64,000 bases of DNA from Motacilla alba alba (lineage: Eukaryota; Chordata; Aves; Passeriformes; Motacillidae): NCBI RefSeq assembly GCF_015832195.1, contig NC_052016.1, positions 26,929,129 through 26,993,128 of the forward strand, written 5' to 3'. The translations under genes were made by a program, and so were the position numbers. Under the pieces are notes generated by a model. That model searched no databases and was not told the origin of the DNA. It worked only from the letters and a program-made list of their open reading frames with translations. This document shows, one piece after another, positions 33,946 through 44,900 of the stretch (its first letter is position 1; the number at the start of each line of letters is the position of its first letter).

Positions 33946-36900
33946 AAGGAGAGCAATGAGAAGCTTAAATCTACACCCAGCGAGGTACACAGATCCTGTT
34001 TCTCTTTACTTCTGCTCCTTCTCTTTTCATTTTAAGGGTTTCTTTTTTGGTTGGGGAATATGACTTTTTTTGATAGGAGAGCTTATTTTCCTTTTGGTGT
34101 TTCCCTTTACTCCACTTTCACATTCCCAATCTGTTTTGTTGTTAAATGATTAAGTGATTATCGAATGGGCAAAGGATTTTTCTGCACTTTTGTTGCCATG
34201 GTGACTGGATATGAGGGCCAGAGAAGGAATGGAAGTTGAACATCAGAAATAAAATTGAATCTAACTACTTTTGCTATTAGAGAACTTTGGCCACAATTCA
34301 CTTTTCTCCAATGAAGTTCTTTTTATGCAAAGGAAAACAAACTTTCAGTGAAAAAGGGAAGAAAAAGAAAACCTTTATCTTCTTTACTCCATCTTTTTAT
34401 TGAAGAATTTTTATGTTTTTTTTCTGATACTACAGTGGGACCATGTTGATACTCAGTTTTTATTTAATCAGATTCCTGTGTCCCTTTCATTTTGTGTTTG
34501 GAAGGGGATTTCTTCCAGCACTCACAGACTTGTATAATGTACTGGGAAATTTAATATTGGGGTCCTGGGCTGTGAATTTTCTGCAAAAAAAAGCTAACCA
34601 GCAGTGTTTGCTGTCATAGAAGAGGGGGTCTGGAGAAGAAGTCAGAAGAGAGGCACTGCAAAAGGTGCTTCACTGCCTCTCTATAGTGCTTTCCCCCAGC
34701 TCCTTGTTTCCAATTATGTGTACTTTGGAGATGGGGAAAGCAGCCATTGGGTGGAGATTTTTTTTTTTCTTTATCTTCTATCAGAAATTATGAGCAAAAT
34801 CCCTTCAGTGAGATATTGCTCCACCTCAGAAAGGTTTTGATTCAGGTCACAAAAGTCTTTGAACCACGAAAAGACTCAGACCCAACAGAGAACTGAGTTC
34901 TTGAACTCCTCAGCCCTGAAAGACCTTTATTCCATTTTAAAGTTGTACTTAATGTCACTGTCCTCACAGTCTGTACAGAATAAAATCTCATACCCAACCA
35001 CCTCCACACTCTCTTCCCAGGTCAGATTTCTATACCTAAAAAAGAGTCAAGGCTTCAGCACAGTTAAGTTTGCAAGGCTGTGGGAAGGTATATCAATTCC
35101 AGCTTGAAGGTTCAGTATCTTTGGTAGGCACAAAACTCTCTGTTAGGTGTCTGGGAGGGAGATAACAACACAGAGCAGAGCAACTTGCTCATTCTTCCAA
35201 GTAATCCTCCTTTTCAATACTGATGGAAGTTCAGAACTGGACAATTATTTACCCATTCACTTAGTCTGTGTGATGTCTTCATCAGGCATGCAGTGTTGGA
35301 ATAGTTATGATGGGATCTAAATTAGTTGCTCACTCTTTCCAGCAGGAGGAATTGCTGTGTTGAATAACACCCAAGGGAATGTGATGCTTTTTAAGGTTAG
35401 AACCAGGCATTTAAAGTGATTTTTGGATTATCTAACTGACAGGAGTAAGAGATGATAATATTTCTCTTCCCATGGAAACCTTATTTTTCTTTCTGCACTC
35501 CTGATTCTCTAACTGACCAAATATTGAAATTTTTTGAAGTTAAGGCAAGGGTGATCAAATGTGTTGTTATTGTTACATGTCATTAAGTCATCCAAACTTG
35601 TTTGAACATTACCAAACTTTGCTCCACTGCACTATTGAACTCAACGCAGTAGGCATTATTTGCCTGTTTCAGGTAAACCTTCTCCATCTGCTGTTCCTGG
35701 GCAGATGTCTCATTCTAAGAGGCACTGATTCCCCTTTGTGCATGAAAGCAAATCCTGTCTGGATGGGTCCTCTAACCTGAGCCTTACCTGACCAATTTTT
35801 CAATTCCTGGGCTGAACTTGTAAGTTTTTAATTCTAACATCCAGGACAGAGGGTTTATATCTTAGCAGGACATGACTTCAGCTGTTGCTTTGCTTTCTAT
35901 CTTCCAGTAATAAATTATTTGCATTTTCTCTGTGAGTCATTTGCTTGCTGGGATAGTTTTAGCTAGATTCATCAGAAGCTTATTTTTTTTCCTTGCTAGT
36001 TAAAGTGAAAGACAAGAATTATTGCCTTCTGTAATGAATTTAAACCTAAAAGCCTCAATGAGCAATTTTTGGTTAACGTGGTTTGCCTAAAATGTGAGTG
36101 AGTTTGTGTTAGACTCTTTATGCACTTTTTCCACATCACTGGTTCCTCGTTGCTTCAATAATAATATCAACTCTCATGCAAGAGACCAAAAAACATATTT
36201 AATGTATTCTGGTGAGGTCTTTTTGTGGCTGCATTGAGCTTTGAAATAGGTGCATTCTTACTTCTGGAAGAAATGAGCAGTCTCATAAAACAGCAAAGAA
36301 GGAAATAGGCACAAGTACTCTAGCCATCTCTTTCACGTACTTGAGAATTTACTTTATTCTGGGTATTGCTGTTTGAAACACAATAGTATTTTCTTGTCTA
36401 CAAGTTCCTTTCGTTGTTTTCTTTTCATGGGTTTACACTGATCCATGCAAAGTCTGACTGACTTTGTACAGAGTCATAGAAATGAAGAGTTGCTGTACAA
36501 CACTCTGATCTGCTGCAGTGACTGGGTTGAAATGGTGATGTTTTAGTACGCAATAGTTGCACTTGAAAATGTGATTGTGTTGCAGGCTGTCAGACCCTAA
36601 GTGTACAGATGGGTGCCTGATGTTCGGGCTGGTCCAATTTCAGTTTGCACAGGCAAATATGTGCCTCCTTTTAAGCAGAGTCTGACTGGTGGATGCTGAA
36701 GGTCATGTGTCTGAGCTGTGCAGAATTTCTAAAATACTTCAAAACCATGGAGCCCACAATGTAGGAATTAGCTCTCCATTCGCGTAAGTCACTAGCAGAC
36801 TGGTGACTTTAATCACTGGCAGCTGGGACAGAAACCTCTCCTTCTCCTCTGCCTTTCACTGAAGAATCGTCTTGAGCTGGAGTTCACTAAAGAAATTCAG

Positions 36901-36987
36901 AACTAAAAGCATGTTGCCACAGGGTTCGACACACTAGCTTTCAAAGAGCCACACTGCTGTACATCTTTATTGCCTTTCTTTTTGCAG
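33946..36987. other. AT-rich non-coding sequence
   Basis: No gene recognised. The open frames at 34604-34840, 34859-35107 and 35559-35780 show no domain. Poly-T tracts are common. There is no recognisable transposon. Confidence 0.5.
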
Positions 36988-37212
36988 GTCAAGTCAGCTA
37001 CGGAACACTGCCTGAAGTGACAGTGATGAATTACGTAGAATTGCTGTTAGTGTGAAATGGAGTAGCTGTAATGTAATATGTGAGCATCTTAAAAACATGA
37101 ACCAATTCACCAATGACAGATGTGGTGATGAACGTGTGGAATGAAAGTAAATAGTGTCGTGTGTAAGCAATCAATGATTTGCAACAATAAAACTTTGTGA
37201 TGTGAGCCCTTA
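36988..37212 (+). ncRNA. Candidate terminal exon of a spliced non-coding transcript
   Basis: An excellent acceptor (CTTTATTGCCTTTCTTTTTGCAG in outline) ends at 36987. The following 200 bases have a different texture from the flanks, with retained CpGs (TACGG, TACGTAG, AACGTG, GTCGTG) and few homopolymers. AATAAA lies at 37186-37191 in GCAACAATAAAACTTTG, followed by the GU-rich TTGTGATGTGAG. Together these form a textbook last exon of about 225 nt. The three forward frames are open for only 8, 10 and 22 codons after the acceptor, so it would be a 3' untranslated or lncRNA exon. No upstream exon is assigned. Confidence 0.33.
37186..37191 (+). terminator. Poly(A) signal AATAAA with GU-rich downstream element
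   Basis: AATAAA followed at 11 bases by TGTGATGTGAG, which fits a cleavage site near 37205. It belongs to the candidate terminal exon that starts after the acceptor at 36987. Confidence 0.45.
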
Positions 37213-39790
37213 TATTGACTCAGCCCCTGGATGATTACTTTGTCTTACCTATGGTCCAAAAGCCTTGGGACTGTTGATCTTTCTTCTGCTGCTGTAAGCC
37301 CTATCCATGCCAGACAAGACTATTTATACTTGGCACTCAGCTGTCCTCATAATTATCATGTCATCTCATGGTTAGGAAAAGACAAATTTTCCAGTGTGCT
37401 GTGTCTCACCTATAGAGACTAAATGCCCCTCTTACTCTCTAAAGGTACGAGTTAGTAGGGACAGTTACCCTATTTCAGGGTAAGAACAGGTTTTCAGATT
37501 TTTTAGGAGCTTGCTAAATGGTGCCCAGAGCAATGCCTCTTTTATCTTTGAATGGATTGGTGGATAGTAAACTGCAAATAGTGATGAGGTCTGAGAACTG
37601 GCTCTCGCTTGACAACAGTTTGGAAGCCTTGAGGTTGATTTTTTCCAGGCAATAGTTCTCAATCTGTGTCTTTAGAGTTGTTTTTCATAGATTTTTTTTT
37701 TGTTTGTTTTTAAACAATGTTTAAAAACATTGTTTTAAAAAAACACTAAAGAGACTTGGACATGTGATGCACCTTATCCATTATTTTTTCTGTGACACTC
37801 TCCAGTGTTTTCAAGGAAGGAGGCAAAAGGTCTGTATTCAATTATTTGTTGATACTGCTTATATTTTCTTTCATACCCTTCTCCCTACCCCAAATGCCAG
37901 CTATGTCTGTCATTCAGACAGACATATCTCCTGCCTTTAAAATGTTTCAGAATTTTATGCATTAGGAAATAGGAATATTATTGCATTGTCTTCTGATGTA
38001 ACTCTGGGCAGGAAGAATCATTGGTCCTGGAGATGAAGGAAGACTGCTTCAAATAAATGAAGAGTAAAGAGTGAAATATTTTTTGCAAGAATATTTTGAA
38101 GCAATATTCATTCTTCTTTCCTCCTTTTAAGTTCCCCAATTTCTTTTTCTATGATCCTCATCCTGCTTCAAATGCCATCTTTTTTCATTTATTCTATTTT
38201 TTCATGTCTAAATTTTCCTAGTTTTTCTCTGTTATTTATCAAGTGATTTTGGAGTTTGCATGATTTGCAACACCTGCCTTGTGCAGACTGGAGATTGCAA
38301 GTGCTACAGAAAAAAACATCTGCTCAGCAGAACTGTAGTGATGGATAAGAGGTTGAAGGAGTAGGGCATTTTCTGTAACCCCAGAGACAGGACATCATCT
38401 CTTGCATACCACTGTGTTTTGTGTTGTTGCTGCTAGGTCATTCTCTATTTTAGGCAGAGCACCTATGGACAAAATCATTATATTAAAAAACAAACTTCAC
38501 AATAGCTGAGTGTCATATTATTTGAAAAATAGGTTGTACTCACAGGGGTTAGTGAATACAGCACTTGGAGGCAACTGTGTGAGCCGTTTTTGTTCACCCA
38601 GGGTTAGCCTGAGCCTTATGGATGTTTGCCATGGGCTGGAACTGCAGTCTGTCACAGCCCTACTGGATAAATTATACATGACAACTGGAGAGATGGGCTT
38701 GGGAACCAAACTGGGGAGAGGCCTGACACACAACCAGCCCCAAACAAACTGCTTCCTACTCCCGATAGTGCTCTGCATTGGAATGACGAGTTTACAGCTG
38801 AAAAGGGATACTACAGAGAAAAGCTGGAAAATAGAGGAGGCTGTTACAGCAGAGGTAGGAAAGGACAGTGGAAACTAAAGGTCATGCAGACCAATGCAGA
38901 ATAATGAAAGCTGGCACTTCCCAGTCACAACCCATTCTCTCCTAGTCACTCAGTGACCTGAAAATAATACAGATTCACAGTCTTTTCTCTCCTGTCAGTG
39001 TGGTCATTGACCTTTCAACAATATCCTGTAGTACATTAAAACAAACCCATTAAAAAGAACATTACCAGTCCCACCCCTTGAAATTAAAGCAGGGTGGGAG
39101 AGAGTCATAAATAACATATCTTCTAAAGTAAATTAGCTATCTTGGTATTTGGATGAGAAGGCCGGAAATAATGAGTGACATACCAAACTATCAGAGGTAT
39201 AAGCTAAATGAGATGCTGAAGTTACAAAATGAACGTGGTTGGCTACATTTGGGATTAGATTTTTTCCCCCTGCTAATATTTTTTTTTTTTATTCTGGGCC
39301 TTTTAGAATAAAACCCAAACAATTTTCTATTGTTCATTATAGTTAGTTTCTCTGATAAAATTTAAACTCTTGGGGACAGTCTGGAGTTGTTTGCAGTTGA
39401 CTGATTAATCTCTTGATGCTAATACTAAGGTCATTAAGTAAGCATTCCAGGGAGATGCTTAGATTTGATAAGAAAAAGTATCCAAGAATGTGCCTGGATG
39501 AGGATTAAAATGTATATTGTTAGAGTTTGAACTAATTTAGGCTTATACCTTCTGAAACCCTTACTGTGTCAAGGCAAATATTACATAAGTGCCAGAAAGC
39601 TGGACACAGCAGATGTATGGGGGGAGGGTCCTCAAATGCACTTCTGTGTTTGTATTTCAAAACTTATCTGAATAAGTCTAAACCTGGGTGTCTGCAGGGT
39701 AATTTCAAATAACAAGAATTGATAAGTAACTAATTAGCAGTAAAGCATAATATGGGGTTTCAAGGATAGGTTAATTGGACCTGACCAGGG
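37213..39790. other. Non-coding sequence
   Basis: No gene recognised. It includes the A/T palindrome at 37708-37743 (separate entry) and an open frame of 122 codons at 38510-38878 that overlaps a minus-strand frame of 86 codons and matches nothing I know. Confidence 0.45.
37708..37743. repeat. Inverted repeat, hairpin-forming
   Basis: TTTTTAAACAATGTTT faces AAACATTGTTTTAAAAA across a two-base centre, with one or two single-base bulges. The arms are about 15 bases and almost purely A/T. It is too short to be called a MITE and has no flanking duplication. Confidence 0.8.
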
Positions 39791-39863
39791 GATGGGATGG
39801 GATGGGATGAGATGGGATGGGATGGGATGGGATGGGATGGGATGGGATGGGATGGGATGGGAT
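39791..39863. repeat. (GATGG)n pentanucleotide microsatellite
   Basis: About 14 units of GATGG with a single interrupted unit (GATGA at 39806-39810). The strand is G-rich with GGG every five bases, so four-tract G-quadruplexes are possible. A forward frame through it reads a repeated Met-Gly-Trp-Asp type peptide, which is an artefact of the repeat. Confidence 0.97.
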
Positions 39864-40508
39864 TTGCTGCTGAAATTCAGGCAAGCTGCTTTTGATGTCT
39901 ATTTTCCCTGTAAGGACCATTTTTTCCTCTCCTTTATTACAGCATCATACATAGTTGTTCTTTTACTTCTCACACCCTACTCAGCAACATCTTCAAAATG
40001 TCATGTCTGCCTTTGGCAAAGAGGAAAGTGCGTCTTATTATGAAATGACTTTTTTGATGCTGTGACTGGTTTGGGAAGAGGTGATCCGATAGTGGGGCCT
40101 TTCCAAGACAGAATACATGATAATAAAAGCAGACGAAAGATATGGGGATTTTTTTTTTTTTTTAATAGGAATGCTCATATGGGTACCTATAGCTTGCTTC
40201 TAGGACAATTATTGAATAAAATGAAGAGTTGACTGAACTTTCTTTTCTTTCCTTGAGTTTTCAAGTTGTTCACTCAGGTGTTTCCATTTTCCTCACAGAA
40301 TCCTTGCAATATTTAAAAATGTTCAAAGATATTGTAGTTTACTCATTTAGAAATATTGAAGCTCAGGTACACAAATCACCTCTTTACTGCAGCGTCTTCA
40401 CACATTTAATGTCATTCTGGATTTTCTAAGTGAACATGCTAAACTTTGCAGTATTTGCAGTCTTGCAGAACATATGGAACCATGCTGCTGTGCATTAGGT
40501 TAATAGTG
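39864..40508. other. Non-coding sequence between microsatellite and LTR
   Basis: No gene. It contains a poly-T run of 16 near 40150 and a faint MIR-like phrase at 40350-40385 (ATTGAAGCTCAGGTACACAA) that is too short to call. Confidence 0.4.
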
Positions 40509-40514
40509 GGAAGG
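40509..40514. repeat. Left target-site duplication GGAAGG
   Basis: GGAAGG precedes the LTR and is repeated exactly after its terminal CA at 40943-40948. Confidence 0.78.
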
Positions 40515-40720
40515 TATGGTGTTACATTTAATGGTTAAATGGTATGCTCTGTCTCACCCCTCAAAAATGTATGGTTTTTTCCAAGCCTGTGATCCTCCCC
40601 TGAAGTATCGTGTATCTGTAATCCCTTTGGCCCAGTTCTTATTCTCCACCCATTTTGAATCTCCCTCTTAAGCTGTGTGAGGGAGACGAAAACTCTCTTT
40701 TGGCCCCTTTTCTACCTAGG

Positions 40721-40779
40721 CTCTCCCTCTCTCCCCCTCCCTCTCTCCCCCTCCCTCTCCCTTCCCCCCTTCTCCCTCA
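40721..40779 (+). repeat. Polypyrimidine CT/CCCTCT tract inside the LTR
   Basis: CTCTCCCTCTCTCCCCC and further near-copies make an almost pure C/T strand of about 59 bases, interrupted hardly at all, just before the poly(A) signal. Mirror-repeat pyrimidine tracts like this can form triplex (H-) DNA and expand by slippage. Confidence 0.9.
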
Positions 40780-40811
40780 GAAACCATGCTGCTCCCGCGG
40801 GTGGGACCCCC

Positions 40812-40817
40812 AATAAA
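40812..40817 (+). terminator. LTR poly(A) signal AATAAA
   Basis: AATAAA in CCCCCAATAAACCCTCATC marks the R region of the 428-bp LTR, about 125 bases before its end. Confidence 0.7.
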
Positions 40818-40942
40818 CCCTCATCTAATCAGCACCCTCAGAAGCCGTGTGGAGTCTCCTTGCCTGCCTGCTGCTGCCAGTGAGGATACAGCTTAGGGAG
40901 CCCCCGAGGACTCCTCAGGGATGCCCCAAACGAACAGCCACA

Positions 40943-40948
40943 GGAAGG
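40943..40948. repeat. Right target-site duplication GGAAGG
   Basis: An exact repeat of the six bases before the LTR, directly after its terminal CA. Confidence 0.78.
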
Positions 40949-41595
40949 AATTTCTGGCATTGTTTCAGGAATGTAAAGTAGAAAGTCCATGGGTTTTGAG
41001 CAAAGCAATTGTTCCGTTCAGACTGGACATTTTCCTTTTAAGGATCAAACTCCAAAGTGAACATATCAGTGTGTCTGTTTGGGATATAGTTTTGATATTA
41101 CTTCTGTTATGGGTCGGGAAGCAGGGTTTGTTCCTATCGGAAGAGTGCACAGAGCATGTAGAAAATTGTAATGGTTGCTTTGCCCCTCAGCATAGGGAAT
41201 ATCAGAGAAGTCTGCAGTGGTTAGAAATGACATTTTGAACCTTTTCTGAGTTCAGTCACATCAGCAGTGAGGAGTTCTGTATGTCACAGTGCAAAAGTTA
41301 CTGAAATAATTTGTGCCTGCAAATGAGCAGTGTAGAAATAATAACAATAATAGTAATAACAATAATAATAATAAAGTTGTCAATCTGGCTTCTCACTAGC
41401 AGTTGCAAGTGCAATTAAATTTAACACAAAGAAGGGAAAAATATGTTGGTTTGTTTATTTTTGGAAAAGAGTTAAAACTCTGTAATACTAAGCTGTAACT
41501 GTAGGGACTGGTGTTCTGTTCAAAAAGACAATAGCTGAAGGACATATAATCTCCCTGCACACTGCTAACAAAAAAACTATTAAAAATAAATCATT
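40949..41595. other. Non-coding sequence with an AAT-rich microsatellite
   Basis: No gene recognised. The open frame beginning inside the LTR end at 40921 (105 codons) runs into unique flank and has no known relatives. An (AAT/AAC)n tract lies at 41336-41374. Confidence 0.45.
41336..41374. repeat. (AAT)n imperfect trinucleotide microsatellite
   Basis: About 13 units of AAT-type triplets with AAC and AGT interruptions (AATAATAACAATAATAG and on). Confidence 0.93.
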
Positions 41596-41974
41596 GAGAA
41601 GATTGAGGGGACTGGAGGGATTACTCTATGATGTAAAGTTGGGGTGAGTAGCTGCAATTTGCTTTGGCAATGGCAGACTTGAAGATGGAGAACAAACAAA
41701 CATTGAAGTATGTATCCATGATTTAAAGAATTTCTTGGCATAGTAGAGGGAGGGATGGAGTCAACTCAAGTGCAAGTTCAGGTGGTAAGTCTTCAAAAAA
41801 CTTCCTGACATTGACATTTATGAGTCTAACAATATTCCAAGGGATGTAGTAAAACTTTATCCCTTGAAATATTCAAAAAGAGACTTGAGAAGAATTAAAC
41901 ATATGGCATATTTCTACAGGAAAAGAAAATATACAAGGTCTTTTCCACGTATAGATATTATGTGGTTTTGTGAA
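41596..41974 (+). mobile_element. CR1: Old, strongly diverged CR1 LINE 3' fragment, plus strand
   Basis: GAGGGGACTGGAGGGATTACTCTATGATG corresponds to the CR1 phrase for an ORF2 part (AGACTGGAGCATCTCTCCTATGA). Later, GGGATGTAGTAAAACTTTATCCCTTGAAATATTCAAAA corresponds to the segment ending ORF2 (GGTGGTAGAGTC...GAGATATTCAAA), and GGTCTTTTCCACGTATAGATATTATGTGGTTTTGTGAA to the 3' end (AACC...ATTCTGTGATTCTGTGAA). The correct order and spacing of three eroded phrases is the evidence. Divergence and small deletions make it the oldest CR1 copy here. Confidence 0.62.
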
Positions 41975-44900
41975 TTTCAGGATATATTCCTGTCAGGTTC
42001 TGAAAGATAAGTGCATTTGAGCCTTGCCAGAACTTGGATTCAAATATAAGATATTTAAAGAAATTTTGGAGTCCTCTGGGCAATAGGGCTCCTTCCTCAG
42101 AAGCAGTATGTAGAAAGAGCTTCCCAAAACACTCTAATAATGGAGGACAGAAGCACCACCACAGTCCTACCTACCATCTCAAGTAAGATAATAGTGTCTT
42201 CTAATTTCATGGGATTTGGCATTGTCATTTTTTTTCTTCTCTGTCCCAAATAAAGAATTCTTTCTGAACTGGATGGGGTGGGGGAGGGGGAGGAAATATG
42301 GGGGCTTTTTTTCTCTTCTACTCTCTTTTCCTCAATCTTTTTGTTTCATTTGGGACAGAAGGGAAGAAAAAATTTTGTAAAATCTTGTTGTTCCCTACAA
42401 TATGCCTCGGTGTACTAAAAGTAGGGAAAATTGCAATTGCATTGGGTTGTTTTTTTCCTTGCAAGGGTTTTAACCTTTTGTGTTTTAACTTAATGGGTTT
42501 CTCTGAGAAACTAGAAACTTTGTTAAACTCCCCCATTGCCAACGATCCAGTTTTAACCTGAAAGCAAGGAGACATTCCATTTACTCGAGACATTTGTGGA
42601 CATCAGAAGTGAAAGCCTATTTATTGACGGGTTCAGTGTTTTTCAGTCGGGACAGAGATTTATGGGGTCTCTTCACTTGCCTATGCTGTGGCATGGCTGC
42701 TTATGCTACCTGCAGGCCCTGCAAGGCCCGTGACACCACTGGGGCCACTGCTGTGAGTGGTGCCAATCCCCACAGTCCTGCTGCTTCAGCCACTGGGATG
42801 GGTATGGTTGTTGGGCAGCATGACTCCAACTTAGACAAGTCAACTGCAGAAAAAAAGCAAATAGTACAAAATACCAGTGGGTATCTGGTAATAGGCACCC
42901 ATATTTCCAAACTAAATGTTCTGGCTAATTTTTTTCTGATTAAAGGTCAGGGTGAAGGCTACCTGGTGTGTACCTCAGTCTATGGTTTACTCCTGCCATG
43001 AACTACAGCTTTTACTGCATAAACTCAGCCCTAGGGAGACCCAGGGAATGCAGCCTCAACATAATCCTGTTTTAATAAGGTTTCCATGTGGAGGCTGTCT
43101 GGGGAAGGCATAATCAGCAGTCACACTGTATAGCTGCTTGCCCCTTTAGGAACTTGTGCTAAGCTTTCATCCTGGCAGCTGGTAAGGCACTACTCAGTGT
43201 GAGAGAGCAGCTAAAAGATCTGAAGTGTTTTTTCTTTTCACTGCTTAGGAAATTTTTTTCCCTTTCTTTTGAATCCTACTGAATTTGGGCACCCTAAAAC
43301 ATTTGAAGAACTTTGCATGAACCCATTCCACTGAGGTCTAGTTGTGACAAAGGAAAATTACTGTTCAAAAATATCTGTTTTCTTCTACAGCTTTAATGAT
43401 TTTGAGCAGATTATTTGTTCAAGGAGACATTCTGGCAAGGTCGGGTGAATTTTTGAAAGTGCATCATTGGTTAATCTGTTACTCCAAAAATGGACAAAAC
43501 AGTTATACCTATCCATACAAATAGTTCCATAAGGGAAGAGGTCAGCAACTAGCAATCTCCTAACTGTAAATTTTTGCCCTAATTGACCCAGATATTTCTG
43601 TGACATCCAGATTGTAAAAAAACTGTGCCCGCTGAAATACATCTTAGTTCTTGAACACTCCCCAAAGGTCAGAAAAGTACCTTTTGGAATAAGACATTAA
43701 TTGCGAAAATAGGTTCCAATGCAAAGCATTGTATTACTGGCTTATCTTCCTTATATGTCTTTTCACTACATTTTAGACCAATGACTGTTATCTACTGAGG
43801 AATGTAACCTTCCCTGCAGCAGAAAGTCTGGAGTTTTGTTTCACCTTTAGAAATGTCTCAGACCCCCCCCAAAAAAAGTGTGTAAAACATGTTATATGTC
43901 TATACAGTCACACTGGCTGCTTCATTAATCTATAAAATCTGGTCACCAATCAAGATGTGCCCAAGTTCATTTTTACTCAGCTTTTAGACATTCTGCCTTT
44001 ACAGGTTTGGTTTTTTCTGAAGTCACGCAGTCTGTGCATGTGTGCGTGGGAGTGGGTGTGAGAGAGAAAATGCAAAGCACCCGGCAGACATTAGTCACTT
44101 CGTGCCGTAGTGTGTTGGAAGGTATTCAAGTTCCAGGTTGTAAAAACATTGTGGTGCACTCTGTAGAGTGGGGGCCCATGAGGTTCAGTACTGCAGCTGC
44201 TGATTTGATAACTGAAGCACTTTTTCAGTTCTGTCTATCTTTTCTCCTTTTTGCCTTGTGTACCTCCATGTGCATGTGACAGCAGAGACCACCTTTGTTG
44301 CAATAGGTAAAGCCACAAGCTTTCTAGGCAGCAGATAGAAATCCTAGTCAATAGCACCAGCATTTTTGCAGCATGCTCTTTAATTCACTAGGAACAGAGA
44401 GCAAAAAGGAGAGGGACTCAGCAGAATTAAGGTCAGACAGGTCACATGTATTTGATTCTCCTATGCAGGGAACACAAGGGGATAAAGGAGCAGAGAGATC
44501 AGGATCCTACTCCCTCTGTGATAAGTAGTTTTTTTCTTAATGTGAACACCAAAAAAAGTGAAGCTTTGCAGAGGACATTTGCTCACAGTGCTGTCCTAAT
44601 TATGCAGGTTTTAAGTGTTGTTAATTCAGATGGAATATGTCATGCAGTTCGGCAGCTGGATGGCTGATCCACTTAAAGCCCTGGGGTGCAACTCAACCAC
44701 CCTTGTAACTTTCTCTCAGCCTGCCCTTTAGGTGTACTCTAGATGCCTCCCTACCTTGACAACTGATATTGCTAAACCCCTGTAGCTAGCATCTGCAGCA
44801 GATGGAGTTCCTATCCTGGGTTGAATATACAGATGGGTGCAGATCAGCTAATCATGCCTACAAATTATATTTTATCCTTTTGTGTTATGTGTACATCTGT

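Larger units (their letters stand above)
40515..40942 (+). mobile_element. Solo LTR, class II-type, with mutated first dinucleotide
   Basis: The 428-bp element is bracketed by GGAAGG. It starts TATGGTG and ends CAGCCACA. The reverse complement of the end is TGTGGCTG, so the start was probably TGTGG with a G-to-A change at base 2. Inside are a promoter-side region with CTGAAGTATCGTGTATCTG, a long pyrimidine tract (40721-40779), AATAAA (40812-40817, in CCCCAATAAACCC) and a GC-rich U5 of about 125 bp (AGCCGTGTGGAGTCTCC, CCCCGAGGACTCCTCAGGG). No internal retroviral sequence is attached. It shares no obvious sequence with the 14.3-kb LTR. Confidence 0.83.

Noticed and set aside
39792..40043. Frame with a repeated Met-Gly-Trp-Asp start
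   Set aside because: It is the translation of the (GATGG)n microsatellite.
42594..43001. 135-codon plus-strand frame
   Set aside because: No domain, promoter or splice context. It is opened by a local GC-rich patch and its length is within chance for a window of this size.
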